Of a stretch of DNA of 64,000 nt, positions 23,460 to 36,200 are shown one piece after another. Positions within the stretch are counted from its first letter, which is position 1. Each line of letters starts with the position of its first letter. A model generated the notes under the pieces. It was not told the origin of the DNA. It worked only from the letters and a program-made list of their open reading frames with translations, and did no database searches. The DNA is from Acipenser ruthenus. Its lineage: Eukaryota; Chordata; Actinopteri; Acipenseriformes; Acipenseridae. The stretch lies in assembly GCF_902713425.1 (NCBI RefSeq), contig NC_081201.1:32089613-32153612 (forward strand). The letters are read 5' to 3'. The position numbers were made by a program, and so were the translations under genes.

Positions 23460-24321
23460 TGTGCCTTCCTGGTTTTCTAAGTTATTCTCTGTGTCTCTCA
23501 TGGAATTGATATGAAGTGAGTCTGAGTGGAGTCTCTCCCCATTCTCTCCCTCTCCGTCCAGACGGATGAAGTCTGTCTCTGTGTTCTTCACAGTAACAGG
23601 AAGCTCTTGTGTGCTGGTGCTGCAGCAGAGATAGCAAATGAGCAAAATATAATACCGTTACATTTCCTATTATATTGAAGGGCTTAGCTGACAGCAAAGC
23701 AAACATATCCGTGCATATCTGAAATATATATTTAAAATGACTTGCCTTGTCTTGTATTTGTTTTTAAAAAAAAAAAAAAACTAAAGCTACCCTGCGGGCA
23801 GTTTTTACTGGTGAGGAGTCATGACTGACGTCTGGATGGTAAACGTGTGTAAGTGAGTTTGCATGCTGAAGCAGGTGCAGCAGACTGAGTCAGTGTGGAA
23901 AACTTCAAATGACAAAATGAAAAAACCGTCTGGAAATACTGCGTCACGATAGTCTAGCTGTGTGTGTGTGTCACTATACAGCTCGGCTAATTCAGAAAAC
24001 ACAAAGAAGTCTTTCGCAGTGTATAGATTGGAGTAGCCAAAGCTGGTACACCAGAGTGTAACCATTAACCTGTCCCCCGGCAACACTGAAATTACCACAT
24101 TTATTTCTCACTGATGTATTTATTATGTCCACCAGGGGGCAGTGTTGTAGGGCAATTGCTTTGGAATATATAGTAGACCCTGATGTAGATGCGATACAGC
24201 CATCTGAAATGTCTTTAGAATATACAGTAGACCCTGCTATAGATGCGATACAGCAAGAAATGCATTTGTATCTATACTCTATCAGACGCAGTCAACGTCA
24301 AATTATTATTAAACTGTAAAT

Positions 24322-24355
<34 letters not shown>

Positions 24356-24544
24356 TAGATATATTATATAACTGTAAAAACACATATAGTATAGGGTACA
24401 GTGTGTGATACAAGCTGATGTTCTCCACTCAAGGTGTATAGAGAGAGATAGAGAGAGACAGAGAGACAGACACACACACACTGGCTGCACTGACGCATTA
24501 TTGTCTAACATTACGGTAGCAGGGCGTGCCTAAAGAAGGGGGAA
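23460..24544. other. Gene-free interval between BMS1 and TSPAN14
   Basis: No exon is recognised. A 54-bp direct repeat occupies 24163-24255 (two copies sharing AGTAGACCCTG and GTAGATGCGATACAGC or ATAGATGCGATACAGC). Short AT and GA microsatellites lie at 24320-24360. Confidence 0.55.
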
Positions 24545-24635
24545 GCGTCTCATACCAACGGAGCAGAACTTTAGAACCATTTCCTTTGAAGCAGAGTTGC
24601 TGAAAGAAGACGAGTAAAAACACTGGTTATAATAG
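24545..24635 (+). promoter_or_regulatory. Probable TSPAN14 5' untranslated exon
   Basis: Sequence including CAACGGAGCAGAACTTTAG and GAAAGAAGACGAGTAAAAAC ends at an AATAG|GTGAGG donor (24635/24636). It would join the acceptor at 26597 just before the TSPAN14 ATG. The proposal rests on position and the strong donor only. Confidence 0.35.
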
Positions 24636-25185
24636 GTGAGGATATATTTTATTTTTTTAAAGATTTTTCTGGAGGGGGTAAGTATTTAAAAAAAAAAAAA
24701 AGGGAGAACAAATATTATTTTCAGGTTTAGTCCAAATCGCAGAGCGATTCGAAGTACAAAATGGTCTGTGTGGTTGTAAACTTCTGTTTTAAATTTACGT
24801 CAGCGTCCGAAAGGAAAGGGAGAGACTCTTTACCCTCGCTGTTCTCCTCCCCCATTGTTCGTATATTCAAATGCAGTTTCTGGTTTACTTGCTGTGCTGT
24901 TTTCCAGATCCGCTGCTCTGCTACCGGTGCATTTATAACATCGTCTTGTTTTTTGTAGTTCTGTATTTTTATAATAGACTTGGTTTCGTCTTTGTTCATG
25001 TGTTGCCTGGATGTTTGTGCTGCAACGAAAGTCTAAGTAGTTGAACACATTTGGCTGGTTTCACAGACCCTGATTAGTTTTTTGTTTTTTTTTGTCTTAA
25101 ATTGTTATACAAACTTTGTATTCACGTGTTAGTTGTTATCAAGAAAATTACATCTACAAATAATACATCTGCTATGAAATTTATC

Positions 25186-25249
<64 letters not shown>

Positions 25250-26597
25250 CGCCGCACCGCCACGACCAGCGTAAACGTAAATCATGTTTACTTTAAAAGT
25301 GTAGTGTAATGATGTGAAAACATAACAATTGGATCCCTGTTGTTTCATCTTTTCATCGCTCTTGTAATTACTGAGAATAAGTTGTCTCGGGGGAATCTAA
25401 AAAAAAAAAAAAAGAAATCAATCAATTCATACCAGTGCTTTCATTTCACTTTTTCAGAATGGATGGCACTATACGCACACACGTACACACACACACACGA
25501 GTTAGGTTTGACACATTTCATCTGCTTTCCACAGAGAATGACACTTTGTATCAAATATAAACCAGTGAACATAAAGAGCTAAATAAGAACCACATTCTGT
25601 GAATGTCGAAAGTAGAAATATGTAACACCGTTTTAAATAGGCCTAGCATGCATGTAAGATAATCACAAATAAAATAAGATACATTACGCCTCGCTTTCAT
25701 CTAGGCAAATGTGTCAACACCAGCCTGTCAGTCTGATGTTTTTGCCGAAATAATGACATTTGCATACGGCAAAAATGTTAGGAAAAGAAATCCATTGCTT
25801 TTCGTGAATAACATTGCATCAATAACATCACGAATGAGAACAAACGGGCAGTAATTGGGCGAGTTTACAGTGAGATAGCGTGCTGCGCTACACATGAGCA
25901 CCATGAATGAGACAAAACCAGGCAGGAATTAAATGAGCCTAAATCTTGTTTTCAAATCTGTATTCGGGATCCGGGTTACATTAGACTGGCCCCCTGCCCT
26001 ATAACAAGCCCCTGGCTGTATAGGATGCTGCAGCTGGCATACTCTGTGTTAGTTAGTGGAGTTCTGATCTGACAGCATGTAACACACACAGCTGATATGT
26101 GTGGAGTCCAGATCTGACAGCATGTAACACACACAGCTCATATATACATGTTAGTTTATTTTTTATAAATTTAAGTTTCACAGAGTTTGTTGTGTATTTA
26201 CGATATTAAATACACCACAGCAAGCACATTGTCATATTTGACATATTTCCAAACCATTGTGAGCTAAATTTAGTGAATGGCAGTTCAAGTAAGCTGCAGT
26301 ACATTTCATTTTTAATTCCCTAAAAAAAGATGAATTACACTGCCAAGTACTTTGAGAAATAAACTACCTTTTCCCTGCAGCAGCGGTCCCTGGTTTAGTA
26401 CAACACTCCCACAACATTCACTGTTTTTCATGATGTCTTAAATGACTGTGCCTGCTTGTTTGGCTGAAGAGATATCAGCTTATCATCTAACTGGGGAAAC
26501 AGAAAATGTGGATATGTCTGAATATTGCGGGATTCCTGCAATCGCACACAGGAAATTCAAAGTGTGTCAGCTGCTGATCTCTCCCCCTCTCTCCCAG
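24636..26597. other. TSPAN14 intron 1 or promoter region without a gene
   Basis: Holds a half copy of the hAT-like MITE (GGCTGGTTTCACAGACCCTG at about 25053), an (AAT)n microsatellite (25184-25248), and a 45-bp tandem duplication at 26056-26143 (GATCTGACAGCATGTAACAC twice). No coding exon is supported. Confidence 0.6.
25184..25248. repeat. (AAT)n microsatellite
   Basis: About 21 uninterrupted AAT units. Confidence 0.97.
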
Positions 26598-26612
26598 TGT
26601 CCCCAGTGGAAG

Positions 26613-29600
26613 ATGCGTTATTACCGGTATAAGAATGCTGAGGTGAGCTGCTGCTACAAGTACCTGATGTTCAGCTACAACATCGTGTTCTGGGTGAGTG
26701 CCGAGAGGCAGGATGTTCACGTTTTTTGGTTTTTTTTTAAGATGTTAAACCGTTGTCAGGGATATGCATCGGTGACGGTTCGGTGAAGCACACATATTAC
26801 CAGTAGAGTCCCAAAGGTTTGTGTTCATATCCAGCTTCCAACTGTGAAGGGTTAATGAACAGAACGAAAGGGGGGACCGGGCTGAATTATTTTGCTGTAA
26901 GGTTTTTTATTTCTTATTTATTTTTAACCCTTTTCTAGGATCCATAACTATTGTACTCTCGGGTAGTGTAAAATATAGAAGAACTACTAAAAGAAAATGT
27001 AATAGACGACGTGAGACTTCTGATCAAAGCATTTTGTCAATACCTTTTTATAGGAACCACAAGTAAGAGTTTTTTGCTTCCTCCTTATTCTGTGTGTGCT
27101 CATTGGAAACTGCAATGACAGGACATGGCGAGACAGCATGTTGTTTCCACGCTGTCTGTCTGCGTGCCTGTGCTCAGTCTCCTGTGTCTGACAACTCAGG
27201 GAGTCGATTCGTTTCGCCTGCACGATTCTAGGAGGATCACGTCTGGTAGCTGACAGGAAACGGCGCTCAGCTTGTGACACCTGTCGCACAAAATTTATAT
27301 TTAGTGCTCCGTAGAAGGGCACCACTTTTAGCCTGGCCAGGCATTCAAAATTTGTTGTTTTAAAATAAATAAACAAGAGTTAAAAGTATGTTTGCTGTTC
27401 CCCCTTTAAGAGCTGGTTTTAGGAAACGTTGCCTCTTTAAATGTGTTGTGGGACTGTGCGCTATGGGACGGCACCTTTTCCTGTAGGGAGTTCTGTCTGC
27501 TTGTGTTTTGCTGCAGAAGGTTTTTTGCGGGATATTTAGTGTGTACAGGTTTGCTAAGCTGCATTAAGTTAGAACTATACTACGTTTATCTAGCTAGTGT
27601 TTTGTTCGTACAGTTTTAAACATTTTTTCTTCTATTAGCAAACTATGCTGGCACACCTTTTCCTTAACATTTTCTGGGAAAAAAAAAGCCATTTATGTTT
27701 TGATTTGACTTGCATCTGTTTTTTGGGATTTCTTTGCTGCTACATGGATCCTGTGTTTTTCTTGTAACTGGAGTGGCTACGGACAACCACACAAACCAGC
27801 GAGACCAAACTGCTTTATTATTATTTTGACCACCAATGTTTTTTGTTTCCTTGGATATTTTTTACTTTGTTTTTCCTGGGTTGTATGTGGTTTTTCCTGG
27901 CTTGTATGTGGTTTGGAAATTAAATGTTTTGCAACGAACCTAGCAATCCTATTTTTGCTGTCAATCTGCCTTTTACAGTATTATTTAATGGGTTTTTGCT
28001 AGTAACCAATTCTGATTCTGGGAATATTGTGTTGGCCTTTTGGTCAAATGTTGATTGTTACAAGCTTGCTGTGTCAACAGGAAGTGGAAACAGGTTGGCT
28101 TGACTACTGAGAAATTCTGGTGTCTGTGCCAAATGCTGTGAAAACACCCTTCCAGGAAAGTTTACCCAGCAGGAATCTCTCCACAGGCTCATACTGCACA
28201 TCACGCAGACGGGTGTAGGGTGTGCACTGTCTTCAGTGAAAATACACTCACTCCTGTGGTTTTATAAGCAGGCCGGATTCATAATTCTAACAGCACTGCT
28301 GTTTTGCGTTGTTTTCAGTTCAACATTATTGAACAACCATCTTGTGGCTAAACCGGTGCGTCACAGAGTGCCCCTGAAACTCTTCTTTTGCATGTCATCC
28401 TGCACGTACCCTGCAGTTTTCACACTAACACTCAATTCACACTCCCTGTGCAGCAGGTATCAGGACCCCACCTGAAACAAACTACCTGTGCTCAAAATAG
28501 ATGCTCTTCATTGCTCGCTCTCCAGCACTGTCATTACCACACCTTAATAATAATGAGCACTATAAACACATGGCTAATTATTTGTAATATATTTTTTTCT
28601 GTTCTTTTGGTTTGCAGTTGGTTGGAGCAGCTTTCCTAGGCATCGGGTTTTGGGCGTGGAGTGAGAAGGTAAGTGCTGATGCTATTTTTTTTTTTAATGC
28701 TGCTGAGAGAGACATTTCCATATAGATCTCAGCTCCCAGAGCAATTCAGACACTGCCCCAGTATCCAGACCTGCTTTCTGTATCCTGGTTTCGACCCGGT
28801 GTGGGTGGTTCTGTTCTGGTTCTAATCCCTCCCTCTCTGTCCCTCTCTCAGGGCGTGTTGTCAGACCTGTCCCAGGTGACCCGGCAGAACGGTTTTGACC
28901 CGGTGTGGGTGGTTCTGGTGGTCGGCACGGTGACCTTTGTCCTGGGGTTCGCGGGCTGCGTGGGAGCGCTGAGGGAGAACATCTGCATGCTCAAGTTTGT
29001 GAGTCCTGGCTTCCAGTCTCACGCTCGTTCGTACCTGATGAGCCTGACTGTGTCTGTGTTAGCATTAGAGACACGGAGCTCTCATAGGCATGCCTATCAA
29101 ACCTACTGTCAGTAAATGAAAACAATTGAACACATTGGTTTTGTAGAAATGTATGGATTAACTTTTACAGCGCTGTTGTAGTGTTTTACCCTTGCAGTTC
29201 TGTAGTGTGTGTTTTAACTCTTTGCTCGCTGTGTGTTTGACCCTTGCAGTTCTGTAGTGTGTGTTTTAACTCTTTGCTCGCTGTTTGTTTGACCCTTGCA
29301 GTTCTGTAGTGTGTGTTTTAACTCTTTGCTCGCTGTTTGTTTGACCCTTGCAGTTCTGTAGTGTGTGTTTTAACTCTTTGCTCGCTGTTTGTTTGACCCT
29401 TGCAGTTCTGTAGTGTGTGTTTTAACTCTTTGCTCGCACTGTGTGTTTGACCCTTGCAGTTCTGTAGTGTGTGTTTTAACTCTTTGCTCGCTGTGTGTTT
29501 GACCCTTGCAGTTCTGTAGTGTGTGTTTTAACTCTTTGCTCGCCGTGTGTTTGACCCTTGCAGGTCTGTAGTGTGTGTTTTAACTCTTTGCTCGCTGTGT

Positions 29601-31349
29601 GTTTGACCCTTGCAGTTCTGTAGTGTGTGTTTTAACTCTTTGCTCGCGCTGTTTGTTTGACCCTTGCAGTTCTGTAGTGTGTGTTTTAACTCTTTGCTCG
29701 CTGTGTGTTTGACCCTTGCAGTTCTGCGGGGTGATCGGAGTGATCTTCTTCCTGGAGCTGACGGCGGGGGTGCTGGCCTTCGTGTTCCAGGACACCCTGA
29801 GGGAGTGGATCAGCGACTTCTTCCTGACCAACGTGAAGGGCTACCGGGACGACATTGACTTGCAGAACCTCATCGACTCGCTGCAGAGAACGGTGAGGCA
29901 CTGACTCAGACTCGCTCTCAGTCTCACTCTCACAAACCGCTAGGACATCAACCTGCAGAACCTCAAAGCATTGTCTAAATGTCTCCTTTACCTGCAGTAA
30001 CCCGACCCCCTCTTTCTCCCTCTCTCTCTCCTGTTACAGAATCAGTGCTGTGGGGCTCGAAACCCTAATGACTGGAACACAAACAATTATTTCAACTGCA
30101 CTGACGACAACCCCAGCCGGGAGCGCTGTGGAGTGCCCTTCTCCTGCTGCCTGGCCGACCCTGCTGTGAGTCTCTGTCTGTGCGTGCCTGTCTGTCTGTG
30201 TGTGTCTGTCTGTCTCCTGCCTGTCTCTCTATCTGTCTGCCTGCCTTTCTGTCTTTGTGCTTGTCTGCCTGCAAGTCTGTTTGCTGCCTGTCTCTGAGCG
30301 ATTGTGATTCAGTCATTGATGTCACTCCATCTTAACAGCGTGGATACAGTTATTCCTAGTCTATCCATGTTGGTTGTATAGATGAAGGCTCCTCTGAAAT
30401 CCTACTGGCCTTTGCTGCAGATGCCCCTTACCATATTTCACAATGGAAATGGAATTGTGTTCTTATTAATGGGTATCTCTCTCACTCTCTCGTGTCTCCA
30501 CAGCAAACAGTTGTGAACACGCAGTGTGGCTATGACATCAGGGCCAGGCCGGTAAGTATGATGCTGATCGTCATTTTGTTTTTTGAGAAAAAGTCTTGAC
30601 TGCATAAACTTTTCTTAACTGTACATCTCTGCAGTGCTGAGTTCTCTTTCTTATTGATCCTCTGTACAGCTCTGCGTGTGTTAACCCTTTCCTCCCCTGC
30701 AGGAACGGGAATGGAACACTGTGATCCATGTTAAGGGGTGCATCCCTGCGCTGGAAGGCTGGTTACCCCGAAACCTCTACATCGTGGCCGGAGTCTTCAT
30801 CATCATCTCACTGCTGCAGGTGGGGTCTCCTTCCGCAACTTCACAATAAAATAATTGCTTGAACATTTTCTTCTTCTTTTTTTTTTTAAAGACTTTTAAT
30901 TCAATCAAGTTTTTCACAAAACTCGTTTTCATATGTTTGAGAGAGGGTTGGAAGTTTTGTTCTCTGTCTTCAAAGTACTGTTAACCAGAGAGAAGGCTTA
31001 AAAAGCACAAGACTCCCCTTGCATAGCTGTTTGATCCCTTCCAGGTTTTACTATGAATTTAATAAGACACACCTGAACTTGTTAACAACACACTGGGACT
31101 AATCAAGCTCGTAGTAAAACCTAGAATGGGTTAAATGCCAATGCAACAGAAGTCTTATTTCCATTCCATCCCAGAAGCAGTCCTTACAGGTCTGTGAACT
31201 GGACCTGTGATTGCAGTTGCACAGCCCCAGCAGAACTGCATTTCTGACTGCTTAACTTCTTTTTTTTTTTAATCCAGATGTTGGGCATCTTCCTGGCTCG
31301 TACTCTGATTGGGGATATTGAGATGGTGAACTCTGGCTTCAGATACTGA
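26613..31349 (+). CDS. tspan14: TSPAN14, TspanC8 tetraspanin
   Basis: Eight coding exons: 26613-26693, 28618-28668, 28852-28998, 29722-29892, 30040-30165, 30504-30551, 30703-30819, 31278-31349. They give 270 residues, the same as human TSPAN14. The start MRYYRYKNAEVSCCYKYL and the end YIVAGVFIIISLLQ, GIFLARTLIGDIE distinguish it from TSPAN5 and TSPAN17. Four membrane segments are visible. The large extracellular loop has the NQCCG motif, SCC and eight cysteines in all (QCC, NC, RC, SCC, QC, GC), the TspanC8 signature. TspanC8 proteins bind ADAM10 and control its exit from the ER and its substrate choice, including Notch. The YRDDIDLQNLIDSLQ block is intact. Three intron or exon-edge duplications lie inside the gene (28767-28813, 29199-29721, 29939-29967). 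Confidence 0.97.
28767..28813 (+). repeat. Copy of TSPAN14 exon 4 interior placed upstream of its acceptor
   Basis: GACCCGGTGTGGGTGGTTCT is present at 28793 in the intron and at 28897 in the exon (21-base perfect match with the following G). A weaker match (CAGACCTG) extends it to the exon start. Confidence 0.85.
29199..29721 (+). repeat. 52-bp array of TSPAN14 exon 5 acceptors
   Basis: Ten copies of a unit ending TTTGACCCTTGCAG and beginning TTCTGTAGTGTGTGTTTTAA. The final TTGACCCTTGCAG is the real acceptor of the exon at 29722, which itself begins TTCTG. Copies are nearly identical. Confidence 0.96.
29939..29967 (+). repeat. Degraded copy of the TSPAN14 exon 5 end
   Basis: CTAGGACATCAACCTGCAGA, ACCTCAAAG resembles the exon 5 end GACATTGACTTGCAGAACCT, CATCGAC. 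It lies about 50 bases past the donor. Confidence 0.6.
30996..31172 (+). mobile_element. Palindromic MITE, copy F
   Basis: CAAGACTCCCCTTGCATAGC through TTTAATAAGACACACCTGAA to GAAGTCTTATTTCCATTCC. In the last TSPAN14 intron. Confidence 0.75.
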
Positions 31350-31439
31350 GGGGCTGACTGTCGCAGCGTGTACGTGTGCACCCCCCCACCACCCCCTTGC
31401 AACACACGTGTTCTGGGATTCAAATTTCCAGCTAGTCCA

Positions 31440-31648
31440 CAGCTCTAGCCACAGTGTAGAGGTAACGAGCTCAGGTGTGTCTTATTAAACTCTTAAGAAA
31501 ACCAGGAACGGATCAAACTGCTATGCAAAAGGAGTCTTATTTCCATCCCTGAGTGGGTGTTACTTGTACACTGTGGCTAATCAAGCTTGTAGTAAAACCT
31601 GGAGTGGGTGACCCTGCCATGCAACAGGAGTCTTATTTCCATCCATGT
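31440..31648. mobile_element. Two abutting partial palindromic MITEs, copies G and H
   Basis: 31440-31552 is the minus-orientation half (AGCCACAGTGTAGAGGTAAC ... GGAGTCTTATTTCCATCCCT). 31563-31648 is a plus-orientation half (TGTGGCTAATCAAGCTTGTA ... GGAGTCTTATTTCCATCC). Both lie in the TSPAN14 3' UTR region. Confidence 0.75.
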
Positions 31649-32197
31649 AATATAAGGTGTTGCCTTTTTATTTTGTTTCCAAATTTCAGCTTTGCACTGA
31701 ACAGCTTTCCATTCCACTGAGTCAGCAGCCCTCACTGGAGTTCGAAGTTCACATCTGCACAATCCTCAGTGAAATCAATGAGGGTGAATCAATACAACAG
31801 CACGCTGCTTCAACTGTACTGCCATTTTATTAGTTTTATACAACATACACACATCCACCGACAAGACTAAAAGTAACGTCAACGTTTCAAGATTGAAAGT
31901 TGGCCTCCCATTTTTCTAAAATGAAAACACCAAGAAGCGATAGTGTGAATATTCTGAATGGTCTGTTAAAGGAGTGAGTCTTCAGCTTGTTGTTTAACAT
32001 GACAAGGTGTGATCAGTGTTAAAGATGATGTTTGAAGATGGCGCTCACATATAAAAGAATTTACTCCCATAGTAAATATCTGATTTCAGGCCATCTCTTA
32101 AAGGCAGAATTCCTATCATATAGACCCCTGTCCTTAACAAGAACAAACATCACTGCAGTTGCTTCTTTGTTAGTCTTACTACTTTAAAATCTATTTA

Positions 32198-32203
32198 AAT
32201 AAA
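32198..32203 (+). terminator. Candidate TSPAN14 polyadenylation signal
   Basis: AATAAA about 850 bases past the TSPAN14 stop codon. Confidence 0.35.
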
Positions 32204-32676
32204 TGGCAGAACATTTTTGCGCTTCAAATCCGAGCCCATTTTGTTTGATGCTTCTTCTGCTAACTAATCGCCCTACAGCTAGCAATCTACTTCCAGAAAC
32301 TGAACACTGCTGTCTTAGACCGAGAAGAATTGGGGTTCTGTTTTTGTTAACAAAACCAAACATGATAGCTTCAATTCTCTTAGTCTCGTTGGTCTGAGAA
32401 CATTTCTTTAGCAGTGTACAGATATTCTTGCACTATTGTAAATGATCTGCAGCACAGATCAGATCTCTGCATGTAGCTTTTATTGCTGTTCATTGTATTC
32501 ATGTGTGCTTGAATCGGGATGTAATCCACTTGGAGGTGCATTAGGAGCTGGTTCTGAGAGAAACATGCTCCGATTCTGGGGTTGATCCTGTCAGATTCTT
32601 TCTGTGATGTAGCACCAGCAAAGACCAACCCTCTCAGGAACATGTCACCATTTTTTTTTATGAATTCTTTGTTAGA

Positions 32677-32687
32677 TTTATTTTATT
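32677..32687 (-). terminator. Candidate polyadenylation signals of the RAP1GDS1-like gene
   Basis: Two overlapping minus-strand AATAAA hexamers about 550 bases past the stop codon at 33232-33234. Confidence 0.4.
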
Positions 32688-33231
32688 TATGTAAATGTTT
32701 TTTTTTTTTTTTTTTTTTTTGCATTAAAGGGAATGTAACAATCTAAAAAGTGTAAACTGTGTATAATGTTAAAAAGTGCTCTAAAAGTCCAATCGCCTCG
32801 TCCTGCTGTGTGGGATTCCTCTGTGAACAGGCTGCTGGTGGCGTGTGTGTGTGCGTGTGTGTGTGAGTCGGGTTAGTGGTTCTGTAGGTACCGGGTCAGG
32901 CTGGTCTTAATTAGAATATTCCGCTCTGGGGTTCTGTTCCAGATGCCGTCGGTCGGGTTCTGTTGGGAGTGTGTCTGGTCACTGTTCAGGTTGCCAGTGT
33001 TGGATCTCGGTGGTTCTCGGGGGTCCGTGTTGGTCCAGTTCTGCTAGCGCTGTGGTTCTGCTGGGAGGGATTGTGAGATTTCTGGGGGGGGTTCTGTTCC
33101 AGTGGGTAGCAGGTGTCATTTATGAGTTGGGTTGGGCTGGTTCTGCTGGAGGGATACTGGGTTCGGCTTTTTTTGGAGGGGTACTGGGGTGGGCTGGGTC
33201 TGCTGGCAGGGTACTAGGTCGCTGGTTCTGT

Positions 33232-36200
33232 TCAGCTGGTCTCGGCGAGGATGCTCAGCGCTGTGTCAGCCTGTGATGCCAGCTTGGTGTTGCCATGGTT
33301 ACTCAGCTTCCCCAGAGTCTCCCTCAGAGCCAGAGCTTCCATCTGAGACCTCAACTCCACTGAGAGGAGGAGGGAGGGGGCAAGGAAGGAAGGGGAGGGG
33401 GGTTATTAACACTAATCAGATGCTGTATATAGCTCTGCTTCCTGGTTTGTAACAGGTTACCGCTGTGTTGAGTTTACCTCTAAACACTGTACATGTATGT
33501 GGGAAGCCAGGGATGGAAATAAGACTCCTAATTGCACAGTAGTTTGATCCATTCCTGGTTTTACTAGCATAAAATAACACACACCTGAGATTGTAACATA
33601 TCGACTGGGGCGAATCAAGCTTGTAGTAAAACCTGGAATGGATGAAACCACTATGCAATAGGAGTCTTATTTCCATCCCTGGAAGCTGTTACCAGTGCAG
33701 GCTGTGTGCTGTGGGGGTTGTACAGTATCGTAGTTCAGTTGTGGTTCATACCTGAGTTGGCCAGGCTGCACACCAGCCCCACTGTACTGAACTTCACCTC
33801 CACCACAACCACAGGGTCCTCCAGCATTTGCTGCAGCGTGGAGAGCAGACCAGCTGACATGAAGGGTTCCTCCACCGTGTCTAGAGAGAGAGTTTGTGAG
33901 TGTAAGTGAGCGTGTAAATGTGAGTGTGTGTCAGTGTAAGGGTGTGTGTTTCTCACCGATGTCGATGGTGGAGGCGATGGCCAGTGCCACCAGCGCTTCG
34001 TTCTGCATGATCACATGCTCGTTCGTCGCCATGGTGATGAGGTGCTGCATCCCCTCCACCCGGGTCACTGCCTTAACCACTTCCTGTCAGGACACAAGGG
34101 GCAGGGTGAGGGGCCTGTCTGTCAACAATCATTGTGTGTGTGTGTCTGCCTGTCTGTCCGTGCTGTGTCTGATCAGTACTGCAAGCAGTCAGCATGAGTG
34201 TCCTGTCTCTCTGTCAGTGTGTCTGTTCAGTGTGTGTCAGTATCTCTCTGTCTCAGTGTCTCTGTCCGTGTGTGTGTATCTCAATTTGTTTCTGTCAGTG
34301 TGTGCGTGTCTCAATGTGTCTCTGTCTTGGTGTCTTTGTCCGTGTGTGTCTCTGTCTCGGTGTCTCTGTCAGTGTGTGTCTCGGTGTCTCTGTCAGTCTT
34401 GTACTCACAGGTGCCCGGCTGTGTCTGATCAGGGCTGCCAGCAGTCTGTTGGCCTCTCCACGCACCCCGGCATGATCCCGGGCATTACACCACTGCATCA
34501 CCCTGGAGAGGAGAACTTCATCCTGCCCCAGCACTGACGCCGCCTCCTCTAGAGAGAGAGAGAGAGAGAGACACACACCACTGCATCACCCTGGAGAGGA
34601 CAGCTTCATCCTGCCGCAGCACTGTCGTCGCCTCCTCCAGAGAGTGAGAGAGAGGGTGATTGGGGGAAGCAGTGAGTGAGAGGCACAGAATTTCGGAGAG
34701 AAGGGTATGGGGTGTTACCTTGTCCATCCACCATCATGCGCAGCGTCCCCAGCAGTTTGAACTGGACCGGGGGCATGTCAGAGCGCAGCAGCTTCCGAAT
34801 CCTCTCCGAGACCCCATCCTGCAGCATCCGCACCTTATTGACCACTGGGAGACACGGGTACAGAGAGACAGAGGTGGTCAGAGCAATGCAGTACAGGCAC
34901 TGTATCAAAACGAGCGGCCAGTGCACATCAATGCAGTGCACCAGGCACGCTGTTTGTTTGCCACACATCACTGTCCTCCTCACCAGGGATGGCCAGGTTT
35001 CTGAGTGCGCTCAGTGCAGCGTGTTGGACAGACACGTCCCCCTCGTCCACATGGCGCTCCAGCAGGTCCAGAATAGGAGAGACAACCCCCGAGTCAACCA
35101 TCCGGATACAGTTACCATCTGGGAGAGGAGAGGGAGAGAAAAACAAGAGCAATAAATGATATTAAAATTAGAGAAATGTCGGTCAGCGTGTCTGTGAGTG
35201 TGTGTCTGCTTATGTATGGATGGATGTGTCAGTGTATCTCTTTTTGTGTGTGTGTCAGTCTGTCTGTGTGTATAGTGCGTCAGTTTGGATGTGTCTCTGT
35301 GTGTGCGCGTCTCGGCTCCTCACCGTTCCTGGCGAAGTTGGCAATAGCGAGCGCCCCGGAGAGCTGCAGTTGGATGTTGGGGGACTGCAGCCAGGACAGG
35401 ATGTCGTGATACACTGTGGACGAGCCGTCCCCAAAACACTTCTGCATCGCCTCATCTGGGACAGAGAGACAGAGTCAGGCGGGTTAAAACGTCTGGGGGA
35501 CAGAGGGAGAATTGTGATAGAGAGAGAGAGAGAGATGGGGTTCTGCAGCATTTCCTCCCAGCAGGGAGCAGAAGCAGTGTTACACTCACCCCCCAGCAGC
35601 AGGGACACAATGAGGCTGGATGCGATCTTGACACTGCAGAGGTCGGGGGGGTCCATGCCAGCCTGCAGCCCCCTAATCATCTCTGAGAGCGCCTCCGGGA
35701 CCTCCGAGTCTACAAACTGCAGCTTCAGAGAGTCTGAGAGCCCAAAGAGAGACACACACTGTACCCCTGTACCACAATGTGACCCACTCACTCCACCCCT
35801 CCACACAAGGAGAGAGACACGCACTGTACCACTGAACCACAGTGTGACCACTCAAACACCACTCTCCCTCCCTTCCTTCCCATCTCTCACCGCTCTCTCC
35901 CAGTGCTCCCAACACTTCCAGTATGATGTGTCTTCTCTCTGCATTGGGAGCGCGGCGTAGCTGTACAGTTAGCACCTCGGCCACGTGCATCTTAATGAGA
36001 GCCTCCCTCGCAGAGTCTGGAAAAACAACTGGGACCAGTCACCACTGAATTGGGGAGTCCTGGAGCAGCACATCACAATACACTGTGTGTGTGTGTGTGT
36101 GGCTGTGTGTTGGTGTGAGGGTTTTGTGTGTTTCTGTGGCTCACCCAGGTCGGCCAGGTTGCTGAGTGCCAGCAGGCACACGTTGACCAGGACGTCATTC

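Larger units (their letters stand above)
31649..33231. other. Convergent intergenic region, TSPAN14 and RAP1GDS1-like 3' ends
   Basis: No coding exon is recognised. Candidate AATAAA signals lie on the plus strand at 32198-32203 (TSPAN14) and on the minus strand within 32677-32687 (RAP1GDS1-like gene). A poly-T run lies at about 32696-32720, and T/G-rich TTCTG-type repeats at 32930-33235. Confidence 0.5.

Noticed and set aside
27380-27960. T-rich stretch in TSPAN14 intron 1 that looks like an inserted element
   Set aside because: No terminal repeats, coding motif or second copy in the window; left unassigned.
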